DNA of 49,832 bases from Clostridia bacterium (GTDB lineage: Bacteria > Bacillota > Clostridia > Christensenellales > CAG-138): assembly GCA_030526425.1 (NCBI GenBank), contig JAUNCT010000016.1, forward strand, positions 1 to 49,832, read 5' to 3'. A program made the position numbers and the translations under genes. Positions 6,438 through 13,919 of the stretch are shown here, one piece after another (the first letter of the stretch is position 1; every line of letters begins with the position of its first letter). The notes under the pieces are model-generated. The model saw only the letters and a list, made by a program, of their open reading frames with translations, was not told where the DNA came from and ran no database searches.

Positions 6438-9400
6438 TCAGAAGATGTCTGCATCGGTGTCGATCCAAAGGGCGGGGCGAACACACCCATCGTCGAAGTT
6501 GACAAGGTCGTAGCCGATGGAGCCGCCGGCGTACACGATCGCGGCACGGTTCCGACTGCTGCCGGGGGAGCGCAGCCACCACCACCCGGCGGCAGCCCCT
6601 TCCGCGGTCTTGTAGCCTTTGTTCGTAGATGCTCCTTGTGCTATCGCATACGCCGTCGGCTGCACGCGGGACTTGGTGTTGTTGCTGTCGTCATACGTCA
6701 CACCGAAGTATCTATTCGCCTCGGCGTAGCTCAACAAAAAAACCTTGTCCTTCGTGTCGTTGCCACCGTTCGTGCCCCAGTAGCTCTGCGACTTGCTGTT
6801 GTCCACATCCGTCATCGAAATCGCGCGTTGCTCTTCCGCCGTGAACGCTTTGTTCAGGAAATCGCCGTTCAGCCAGGTACGAAGAGTGCATTGTTCCCAG
6901 TTGGTATCAACCCGGTCCCTATTGTACGCCTTCGCGTCCAAGCCGTATTTCGCAATCAGCAGCGACTTGTTTTCCAGCACATCCAGCACGATCCATTCGA
7001 TCGGTTCCGCGCCATTGTCCTTGTTGTTGTCCTGCTCGTAGTTGCCGAAGGACACGACATTGCCCACCGTGCGGTAGGGCTTGCGCTTCACTTCGCGCGC
7101 CGCCGCCAGATCGGCGTCCGTTTGCCGCACCGTGTCGGCATCCTTGTTCAAAAACGCATTCTCCGCACCAGCATTATCCTTTTCCTCAAACAGTGCCCCT
7201 CCCTGTTGCTCCTTCGTTTCCGTAATTTGCTCTGCGCTGTCATTGTAGTCTCCTGTTATTGCGAATGCTGCTTCAAGATTCATCCAAATAGCGGGACGAA
7301 CACATAAACGACCGTCCCGGGCATCGAGGAAATTGAGCTGCCCATCGACATACACTTGCGCGGCCCAGTCTTGAAGGAAACCCGGGGAGCGCAGCCACCA
7401 CGAACCCGCGACAGAACCTTCCGCTGTCTTGTAATCCTTGTCCGTATAAGCACCTTGCGCAATCGCATGCGCCGTCGGTTGCACGCGCGCTTTTTTGTTT
7501 TTATCCGCACCGTTCTCTTGCCACTGCTCAGCACCGAAGTACTTGTTTGCTTCGATGCAACTCAAAAGGAACACCTTGTCCTTCGTGTCATTGCCGCCGT
7601 TCGTGTCCCAGCAGCCTTGCGACTTGCCGTTGTCCACATCGGTAGTGAGGATTGCCCGCTGTTCTTCCGTCGTAAACGCCTTGTCCAAAAACTCGCCGTT
7701 CAACCAACTGCGCAAGGTGGACTGTTCCCATGTGACATCACCCCGGTCCCTGTTATACGGCTTCGTGTCCAAGCCGTATTTCGAAATCAGCAGTGACTTA
7801 TTTCCCTGCACATCCAACACGATCCATTCGATCGGTTCCGCGCCGTTTGCCGTGTTGTTGTCCTGCTCGTAACTGCCGAAAGTCACGACATTTCCCACCG
7901 TGCGTAGGGCTTTGCGCTTCGCTTCGCTCGCCGCCGCCAGATCAGCGTCCGTTTGCTGCACCGTGTCGGCGTCCTTGTTCAAAAGCGCATTCTCCGCACC
8001 CGCATTATCCTTTTCCTTAGGCAGAGCCTCTCCCTGTTGCTCCTTCGTTTCGGTAATTTGCTCTGCGCTGTCATTGTAGTCTCCTGTTATTGTGAATGCT
8101 GCTTCAAGATTCAACCAAAGAGCGGGACGAACACATTCAAAGTCGTGGTTCACATTATCGTTGTAGAGGGCGCCGCCGGGACCCACGAGCGCAGCAAAGT
8201 CACGATTTTCACCCGGGGAACGAAGCCACCAGCACCACCCTTCGGCAGCCCCTCCCGCTGTTTTCTTGTTGCTTGCGATATACGCCCCTTGCGCCTTCGC
8301 ATACGCCGTCGGTTGCACGCCGGATTTCGTATTATGGATGTCGTCATATGTCACATTGAAGTACTTGTTCGACTCGGCGTAGCTCAAAAGGAACACCTTG
8401 TCCTTCGTGTTATTACCGCCGTTGGTGCTCCAGTGCCCCTGCGACTTGCCGTTGTCCACATCCGCCGTTAGGATCGACTTCTGTTCTTCCGCCGTAAAGG
8501 CTTTGTTCAAAAACTCGCCGTTCAGCCAATTGCGTAGCGTACACTGTTCCCACGTGATATCTTTGTTCTCTTTGTTGTAAGGCTTTGCGTCCAAGCCGTA
8601 TTTCGCGATCAGCAGCGATTTATCCCCTTGCACGTCCAACACGATCCATTCGATCGCTTCCGCACCGTTTGCCGTGTTGTTGTCCTGCTCATAACTGCCG
8701 AAAGTCACGACATTTCCCACCGTGCGTAGGGCTTTGCGCTTCGCTTCGAGCGCTGTTGCCAAATCGCCATCCGTTTTCAACAGCGTGTCGACATCTTTAT
8801 AACCTCTCAGTCTCAAAAACACATCATACGCTTTCTCGAAATTCTTTGCAGCAAGCAACGCTTTACCCTTTTGGTACTTTGTTTCGGAAATCTGAGTTGC
8901 GCTGTCATTGTAATTGCCCGCATTTGCAAACGCCGTCACAGCGCTGTCCCAGTCACCGGCAGCGCGCTTTGCTTCGCCTTCGGCATAATACGTTGCCAAA
9001 GCCTGCGTTGCGCTGTCCTTGTAATCGCCCGCTTGTGTAAAAGCCGTCACAGCGCCGCGCCAATCACCGGCAACGCGCTTTGCTTCACCCTCGGCATAGT
9101 ACGTTGCCGATATCTGCATTGCACTGTCCTTGAAGCCGCCCGCTTTTTTGAAAGCCTTCTTCGCACCGACCCAGTCACCGACAGTGCGCTTCGCTTCGCC
9201 TTCGGCGTAATATGTCGCCAAAACCTGCGTTGCAGCATCTTCGTAATCGCATGCGTTTTCAAATGCGGTCACAGCCCCATCCCAGTCACCTGCGGCGCGC
9301 TTCGCTTCGCCTTCGGCGTAATACGTTGCCGAAATCTGCGTTGCGCTGTCTTCATAATCGCCCAACGCTTCGAACGCCGCGATAGCGCCTTCCCAGTCAC

Positions 9401-10346
9401 CTGCGGCGCGCTTTGCCACGGCTTCCGCATAATGGGTTTCTTTGATCTGCGTTGCGCTGTCTTTGTAACCGTAAAGTTGCCGAAACTCGGAAACGGCTTC
9501 TTCATACTTCCCCGCATCACGCAGAGCTACAGCCTTGCTGTAAGCGGCACCCGGGATAATGACCTTCGTCGTCACGAGAAACACGGCAATGCCCAGCGCC
9601 GCGCCTCCTACTACCATTGCGTTCAGCTTTTTCCACTTCTTTGCTTTGGCTGCCGCCTTCGCGCGCTCTGCTTCCTCTTGAATACGCCGTTCCTCCGCGA
9701 GACGTTCCTGCTCGGCGTTATAGACATCGAGGTTCTTTTGCAGCACGGCAGCATCCGCCAATGCCAGCAACTTCTCCCGGTTCGCACCGCACGCAAGACA
9801 GTTTGCCCCCTCCGGTTGCCAGCTTCCGCAACCGCACTGCCACAGACCCATGGCTTGCTGTACAGCATATTCATCCGCTTTTTCCACGCCCGCCGCTGTG
9901 AGATCCCTGCGGTACTGGGCGAGCAGGTCTCCTTCGAAAGGAATCGCTTTCCCTTCCGGCAGGGGTGCGAAAGATGTATCCGATGCCGCGTTCCAAGCCG
10001 CACCCTCCGCAAACGATACCGCTTTCAGAACGGTTTCGAAACGCACCGCATTCGGATACGGCAATGCGATGGCGTTTTTCGTGCCGAATTCCGCACCTGC
10101 GGCGGCATTGAGCCCGGTGTACTGATATTCCGTCGTGCCGCAGGTGTTGCCGAAGGCGTCGTACGCCGTCAGCGAAACCATCGCGGCGGAAACGATGCGC
10201 GTGCCGATGTTTCGCCACTTCAGCTGGGCGATGCAGTTGCCGGTGACGTTGTCCTTATACAGTGCGCAGGCTTCGAGCAGCAGGGGTCTGCCCTGGGCAT
10301 ACTGCGCCTGTGCGACCTTCATCAATTGTGTCAGGCGTTCGGGCAT
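6438..10346 (-). CDS. Giant membrane protein: zinc ribbon, 37-residue repeats, three DUF6273 domains
   Basis: 1302 residues. Domains in order: an N-terminal domain of unknown type (1-165); a CxC...CxxC zinc ribbon (C171, C173, C183, C186); a charged coiled coil (about 199-240); one membrane helix (about 242-262); seven 37-residue TPR/Sel1-like repeats (about 279-525) with YxDSATQI and YYAEGEAKRAAGDW signatures; then three DUF6273 domains (about 545-745, 818-1022, 1097-1295). Each DUF6273 domain has FGxYEQDNN, WLNG(E/D)FL, TKDKVFLLS, WWLRSPG and CVRPAxW blocks. The copies are near-identical at the front and diverge sharply between WWLRSPG and CVRPA. The layout suggests an inside zinc ribbon and an outside repeat and DUF6273 region, but there is no signal peptide, so topology is inferred. 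Function is unknown; a binding role is a guess. It is the second gene of an operon, 12 bp after a small membrane protein. Confidence 0.85.
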   Translation of the reverse strand: MPERLTQLMKVAQAQYAQGRPLLLEACALYKDNVTGNCIAQLKWRNIGTRIVSAAMVSLTAYDAFGNTCGTTEYQYTGLNAAAGAEFGTKNAIALPYPNAVRFETVLKAVSFAEGAAWNAASDTSFAPLPEGKAIPFEGDLLAQYRRDLTAAGVEKADEYAVQQAMGLWQCGCGSWQPEGANCLACGANREKLLALADAAVLQKNLDVYNAEQERLAEERRIQEEAERAKAAAKAKKWKKLNAMVVGGAALGIAVFLVTTKVIIPGAAYSKAVALRDAGKYEEAVSEFRQLYGYKDSATQIKETHYAEAVAKRAAGDWEGAIAAFEALGDYEDSATQISATYYAEGEAKRAAGDWDGAVTAFENACDYEDAATQVLATYYAEGEAKRTVGDWVGAKKAFKKAGGFKDSAMQISATYYAEGEAKRVAGDWRGAVTAFTQAGDYKDSATQALATYYAEGEAKRAAGDWDSAVTAFANAGNYNDSATQISETKYQKGKALLAAKNFEKAYDVFLRLRGYKDVDTLLKTDGDLATALEAKRKALRTVGNVVTFGSYEQDNNTANGAEAIEWIVLDVQGDKSLLIAKYGLDAKPYNKENKDITWEQCTLRNWLNGEFLNKAFTAEEQKSILTADVDNGKSQGHWSTNGGNNTKDKVFLLSYAESNKYFNVTYDDIHNTKSGVQPTAYAKAQGAYIASNKKTAGGAAEGWCWWLRSPGENRDFAALVGPGGALYNDNVNHDFECVRPALWLNLEAAFTITGDYNDSAEQITETKEQQGEALPKEKDNAGAENALLNKDADTVQQTDADLAAASEAKRKALRTVGNVVTFGSYEQDNNTANGAEPIEWIVLDVQGNKSLLISKYGLDTKPYNRDRGDVTWEQSTLRSWLNGEFLDKAFTTEEQRAILTTDVDNGKSQGCWDTNGGNDTKDKVFLLSCIEANKYFGAEQWQENGADKNKKARVQPTAHAIAQGAYTDKDYKTAEGSVAGSWWLRSPGFLQDWAAQVYVDGQLNFLDARDGRLCVRPAIWMNLEAAFAITGDYNDSAEQITETKEQQGGALFEEKDNAGAENAFLNKDADTVRQTDADLAAAREVKRKPYRTVGNVVSFGNYEQDNNKDNGAEPIEWIVLDVLENKSLLIAKYGLDAKAYNRDRVDTNWEQCTLRTWLNGDFLNKAFTAEEQRAISMTDVDNSKSQSYWGTNGGNDTKDKVFLLSYAEANRYFGVTYDDSNNTKSRVQPTAYAIAQGASTNKGYKTAEGAAAGWWWLRSPGSSRNRAAIVYAGGSIGYDLVNFDDGCVRPALWIDTDADIF
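7812..8750 (-). repeat. Intragenic near-identical repeats in DUF6273 copies 1 and 2
   Basis: The segments around 7812-7925 and 8641-8750 encode the start of two DUF6273 domains and are almost identical at nucleotide level, including silent positions. This implies recent duplication or ongoing gene conversion inside the gene. Confidence 0.7.
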
Positions 10347-10358
10347 GGCGTGTTCTCC

Positions 10359-10682
10359 TTACAGTTCCGGCAGATAATCGCCGGCGGATCCGCTCTGCTT
10401 TTCGGATGCACCAGTTTCCCCGTTGCTACCGTTTGCCGTACCTTTGTTGGCGATTGCCGTCAGAAGTTCGATGACTTTCGCAAAACCGAGAAACAGCGCT
10501 CCGGGAATCAAACCGCCGATCGTGCATCCGATAAAGATCACAAGCCCTGCCCCTTTCGCCGTAACGCCGAGCAAAAGCCCGAGAATTACTCCACTGACAA
10601 CAGAGACCCAGCCGATGATATTCAATACCAGCGCAATATTGTCCGCCACTACCTCATGCACATGTTTCAACGTCTTATTCAT
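10359..10682 (-). CDS. Small two-helix membrane protein upstream of the DUF6273 gene
   Basis: 107 residues with two hydrophobic helices (about 16-40 and 44-68) joined by a short turn, then a polar Ser/Gly/Asn-rich tail. ATG 10682 was chosen because AAAGGAGG precedes it at normal spacing; the open frame upstream has no ribosome binding site. Glycine patterning in both helices suggests close packing or oligomers. No family is recognised. Its 12-bp spacing to the giant DUF6273 protein suggests a partner in the same membrane structure. Confidence 0.75.
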   Translation of the reverse strand: MNKTLKHVHEVVADNIALVLNIIGWVSVVSGVILGLLLGVTAKGAGLVIFIGCTIGGLIPGALFLGFAKVIELLTAIANKGTANGSNGETGASEKQSGSAGDYLPEL

Positions 10683-10801
10683 TTTCGTTTCCTCCTTTGT
10701 TTTTGCACGGGTCCCTTGCCCGCTTTGTTCGATGTGTCGTTGCCCCGGCGCGGTCCGCCGCGGCACCTTGGAAATGCACGTGATCTGCTGTTTTCGGTAT
10801 C

Positions 10802-10833
10802 ATTATATACCCCCCCCCGATTTTGTTTTTCAA
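10802..10833 (-). promoter_or_regulatory. Promoter with a nine-C tract in the spacer
   Basis: On the minus strand, TTGAAA (10828-10833) is followed by a spacer containing G9 (plus-strand C9, 10810-10818) and then TATATAAT. If TATAAT (10802-10807) is the -10, the spacer is 20 nt; if TATATA (10804-10809), it is 18 nt. It lies about 120 nt upstream of the small membrane protein gene. The intergenic stretch 10683-11063 otherwise holds only the two terminators listed next. Confidence 0.6.
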
Positions 10834-10937
10834 CCGTTTTTTCACAATATAAAAATCGGATGTAACAAGATTCCATGAGAAGAAACTCTCAACGCCCGGT
10901 CCCCTCATCTCCGAGCCCCCGCCCGCGGGCACACGAA

Positions 10938-10970
10938 AAGCCCCGCCGCGGCACATGCCGCGCGGGGCTT
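10938..10970 (-). terminator. Second, distal terminator after the flavoprotein gene
   Basis: AAGCCCCGC / GCGGGGCTT encloses an inner CGGCA...TGCCG stem; a short T run follows on the minus strand. It is a backup to the hairpin at 11007-11042. Confidence 0.6.
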
Positions 10971-11006
10971 CGGTGTTCCGTATCGCCGTTCATCCGCGCC
11001 CCACGC

Positions 11007-11042
11007 AAAAACCCCGGCGTGCGGGGAATGGCACGCCGGGGT
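11007..11042 (-). terminator. Terminator of the secreted flavoprotein gene
   Basis: A perfect 12-bp stem, ACCCCGGCGTGC / GCACGCCGGGGT, with an 8-nt loop. On the minus strand it is followed by TTTTT. It begins about 20 nt after the stop. Confidence 0.85.
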
Positions 11043-11063
11043 CGTTATGGGTTTGTGTCGTTG

Positions 11064-12854
11064 TTACTTCTGCGCCAGTGCGTCTGCGACAGCCGCCTGG
11101 ATACCGACGCTGGTCATCGTCGCACCGCCGATGATATCGACATAGGGCTGATCCTTTTCGATGATCTGGCTGATGGTCTGATCGAACGCGCGTGCGGAGA
11201 AACCGGGGGTCTCCCAGCTTTCGAGCACTTCGATGTCCTTGATGTCCTCACCGTCGACGGTCACGCGGACGACGATCGGTACGGTGCTCTTGCCTTCGCC
11301 CTTGCCGATGTACTGGTTCTCACCGGCTTCGTAGACGATCTCGCCGACTTCGCGGACATAGGGCGCCTTGCCTTCGGGCATTGCGGTTTCCACGGTGTCG
11401 GCAATGCCGGCGACCGCGTTGCGCGCGGTGATGCGACCGAACGCCAGACCGCCGCCGATGTTGCAGCTTGCCTGGTAGCAGTGGCTCCAAATGTCGCCCA
11501 GCTCGCCCGCCTCATACAGGTGGGGGATCGGGTTGCCGTAAACATCGATGACTTCGCCGCCGAGACCTCTCTCGGGACCGCCCTGCGTGTTGCCGACGCA
11601 GTGGCTGATGGCGCAGGAGTAGAACGGACCGGTCTTGATCGGGTGCTCAGCCGAAGCGTTGAAGCTCTCGACGGAAGCGAGCATCGCTTCGACGGGCACG
11701 TCGATCTTCGCGGCGAGCTCTTCGAGGGTATCCGCAACGGTGAAGTAACCGTGCTCGATCTCCCACTTGTTGCCCTCGCTGAAGGAGTTGTGGATCGTGC
11801 CGATGCCGACGGAGTCCGCATCGAAGATCGCGAAGGAGCGCTGCGGGTACAGCGACAGCTTGCGGGTGCCGTAGAAATAGGTCTTTCCGTGACCGCTGCG
11901 ACCGATCGCCTTGTAGATCGTGCCGTCGCCGCCGATGAGCATGCCCACGCCTGCGGATGCGCCGAAGGTCATGGCGTCGGTCTCAAAGCGGTAACCGGTG
12001 TTCGGTCCGACGATGTTCGCCATGTGCCACAGGCGGGCGCCGACTTCGAGCGCCATCTGGATACCGTCGCCGGTGTTGTAGATCGCGTAGCCGAGGGACG
12101 GGGAATCGTGCACGTCGTTGTAATCCTCGAGCATGCGGGCGTTGCTCTCGTAACCGCCGCAGCAAAGGACGACGCCGCCGCGTGCGCGGACGAGGACGCT
12201 CTGCCCTTCGATCGTGGCTTCGACGCCGTGGATCATGCGGGTCTCTTTATCCTGAACGAGGTGGACCGCGGGGGATTCGTACCAGATGGTGACGCCTTCG
12301 GTGGTCTCCGCCTTGTTCTTGAGGAACTTGTACATACGGCCGCTGGGCTTGATGCCGCCCGCGCCGAGGCCGTTGTTACCGTCGATGGTGAGGCAGAAGA
12401 TGCCGCCGGCACCGTCCATATCCGGGAATTCGACGCGCTCGAACCGGGTGACGTTGGGTCCGCCCAGGTCCTTGAGCCACTGCTCGTTGTTCATGATCTC
12501 GGTGAGGTACACATCGATCATTTCATCCGTGGGGGTCTGGAATCCCTCGCGCATGGACTGCATGTAGACGGTGGCCTGTTCCTTGTCGTCGACCATGGCC
12601 GCCCACTGCGCGCAGATGGCGGAGTTGCCGCCCACGTGCCCTTCGGGTGCCTTTTCGAGAACGAGGACCTTCGCGCCTTCCTGCGCGGCGGTGATCGCCG
12701 TTGCGCAGCCCGCGGCACCGAGACCGACGACCACGACGTCGTATTCCGCATCCCAGTCGACCGTTTTCTCAAACGGGACTTCTTCTGCGGAAGCGAGCGG
12801 GATCATTCCGGCGACCATGAGGAGCGCCAAGAGCATTGCCAAGCATTTCTTCAT
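11064..12854 (-). CDS. Secreted FAD/FMN-dependent reductase (fumarate reductase flavoprotein family)
   Basis: 596 residues. A signal peptide with an ASA|EE cleavage site (about residue 23) and no lipobox is followed by a FAD-binding Rossmann segment (GLGAAG, 44-49). A long FRD/succinate dehydrogenase flavoprotein region follows, and then a C-terminal FMN_bind domain. That domain has DIIGGATMTS near 572-582, in which a Thr would carry ApbE-attached FMN. ATG 12854 follows a CAGGAGG box. Such exported flavoproteins pass electrons from membrane or extracellular donors to an organic acceptor (fumarate, urocanate, cinnamates and others). The acceptor here is unknown, and no membrane electron donor or apbE lies nearby. 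It is monocistronic. Confidence 0.88.
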   Translation of the reverse strand: MKKCLAMLLALLMVAGMIPLASAEEVPFEKTVDWDAEYDVVVVGLGAAGCATAITAAQEGAKVLVLEKAPEGHVGGNSAICAQWAAMVDDKEQATVYMQSMREGFQTPTDEMIDVYLTEIMNNEQWLKDLGGPNVTRFERVEFPDMDGAGGIFCLTIDGNNGLGAGGIKPSGRMYKFLKNKAETTEGVTIWYESPAVHLVQDKETRMIHGVEATIEGQSVLVRARGGVVLCCGGYESNARMLEDYNDVHDSPSLGYAIYNTGDGIQMALEVGARLWHMANIVGPNTGYRFETDAMTFGASAGVGMLIGGDGTIYKAIGRSGHGKTYFYGTRKLSLYPQRSFAIFDADSVGIGTIHNSFSEGNKWEIEHGYFTVADTLEELAAKIDVPVEAMLASVESFNASAEHPIKTGPFYSCAISHCVGNTQGGPERGLGGEVIDVYGNPIPHLYEAGELGDIWSHCYQASCNIGGGLAFGRITARNAVAGIADTVETAMPEGKAPYVREVGEIVYEAGENQYIGKGEGKSTVPIVVRVTVDGEDIKDIEVLESWETPGFSARAFDQTISQIIEKDQPYVDIIGGATMTSVGIQAAVADALAQK

Positions 12855-12894
12855 ACGTTTCAACCTCCTGTTTTTCTTTTTCCCCTTAAGGCGG

Positions 12895-12923
12895 ATTATA
12901 CGCCCCATAACCGAAGCGCACAA
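12895..12923 (-). promoter_or_regulatory. Promoter of the secreted flavoprotein gene
   Basis: TTGTGC (12918-12923), a 17-nt spacer and TATAAT (12895-12900) lie on the minus strand, 40 nt upstream of the start. Confidence 0.7.
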
Positions 12924-12965
12924 GAGGTTAATTGGAATTTTTTATCGTTACCCGAATATTTTTTA

Positions 12966-13292
12966 TCAACCCGGTCTTTTGGCGCTTTCCGCGGCGTTTG
13001 CAAGCGCCCTCATGCGCTCCGCGAGCCCGTCGGTTTCGGTCAGCAGGTCGTACACGCCGTCTTCCGAAAGCACGCCGCGCTTCAGGTCCTTTGGGATGCG
13101 CCCCGCGTCGTCGTCCGCAACATCGCCGAACCACAGGTCCGAGCCGTAATAGGCGAGAAGCTCCCCATAGCCGGGCAAAGCGGCTTCGAAGGCGTCGAGC
13201 GCGCGCTCCAGCCCCGCCGCGGCTTCCGCCATGCGGTCGAGGCGCTCCTCCATCGCGCGGATGCGCGCCCTTTGCTCCGTTTCCGCCGTCAC
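12966..13292 (-). CDS. DUF4298 domain protein
   Basis: 108 residues, mostly helical, with the DUF4298 signature PKDLKRGVLSEDGVYDLL near residues 70-87 and an early heptad-like MEERLDRMAEAAAGLERALD. The start is a GTG at 13292 that overlaps the TGA of the upstream acetyltransferase (GTGA), a translational coupling; the acetyltransferase end supplies AAGGAG. Later ATG codons would lose the N-terminal helix. The family's function is unknown, but it often travels with GNAT enzymes. Confidence 0.85.
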   Translation of the reverse strand: MTAETEQRARIRAMEERLDRMAEAAAGLERALDAFEAALPGYGELLAYYGSDLWFGDVADDDAGRIPKDLKRGVLSEDGVYDLLTETDGLAERMRALANAAESAKRPG

Positions 13293-13762
13293 TTGGCAAG
13301 CTCCTTCAGGGTGTCGCCCGTCACGCGGTAGGTCGTCCACTCGTCCATCGGCACCGCGCCGAGGGACTTGTAAAAGGCGATGCTCGGCGCGTTCCAGTCG
13401 AGGCAGCACCACTCGAGCCTGCCGCAGCCGCGCTCCACCGTGAGCTTCGCCAAGGCTTTCAGCAGCGCCTTGCCGTGCCCATTGCCGCGGTGCTCCGGCA
13501 ACACGAACAGGTCCTCGAGGTAGATGCCCGCGCGCCCGAGGAAGGTCGAAAAGTTGTGGAAGAACAGCGCGAAGCCCACGGGCGTTTCCCCGTCAAGGGC
13601 GAGCAGCACCTCCGCCTTTTGCTTTTCGAAGATCCACTCGCGCAGCAGCTCCTCCGTCGCGACGACTTGGTCCTCCATGTGCTCGTAGACCGCCAGCTGT
13701 GTGATGAAATGCAAGATCGCCCCGACGTCTTCGGGGCCCGCCATGCGGATGCCCGTTGCCAT
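13289..13762 (-). CDS. GNAT acetyltransferase, diamine/spermidine acetyltransferase-like
   Basis: 157 residues resembling the SAT1/thialysine acetyltransferase branch of GNAT: GIYLEDLFVLPEHRGNGHGK (about 80-99) has the acetyl-CoA R/HRGNGxG loop, followed by WCCLDWNAPSIAFYKSLGA. ATG 13762 follows GGAGG. In characterised relatives the acceptor is a primary amine of a polyamine or lysine analogue; here that is an inference. It is coupled to the DUF4298 gene by a GTGA overlap. Confidence 0.88.
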   Translation of the reverse strand: MATGIRMAGPEDVGAILHFITQLAVYEHMEDQVVATEELLREWIFEKQKAEVLLALDGETPVGFALFFHNFSTFLGRAGIYLEDLFVLPEHRGNGHGKALLKALAKLTVERGCGRLEWCCLDWNAPSIAFYKSLGAVPMDEWTTYRVTGDTLKELAK

Positions 13763-13886
13763 ATTGTCATGCCTCCGTGTTTCGTTTTTTGCTCCCCGGG
13801 GCAGCGCCCGCGGGGACCGTACCATGATACCACGAACCGCGCCCGCCGCATAGGAAATCCGTATGACGGATGCCGCCCGCTTGTGC

Positions 13887-13892
13887 TATACT
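13887..13892 (+). promoter_or_regulatory. Extended -10 promoter of the ACT-MBL gene
   Basis: TGC followed by TATACT (13887-13892) is an extended -10 with no good -35. The start of transcription near 13899 gives a very short leader. Confidence 0.55.
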
Positions 13893-13919
13893 TTCCCCAT
13901 GACCAAGGAGCGTACCACC

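Noticed and set aside
6438..10346. Diversity-generating retroelement
   Set aside because: The DUF6273 tails look diversified, but no reverse transcriptase, accessory protein or template repeat is present in the window, and the changes are not confined to adenines.
10875..13331. 818-codon plus-strand frame opposite the flavoprotein gene
   Set aside because: Its opposite strand encodes a signal peptide, FAD and FMN motifs in a continuous protein; the plus frame has no recognisable domain.
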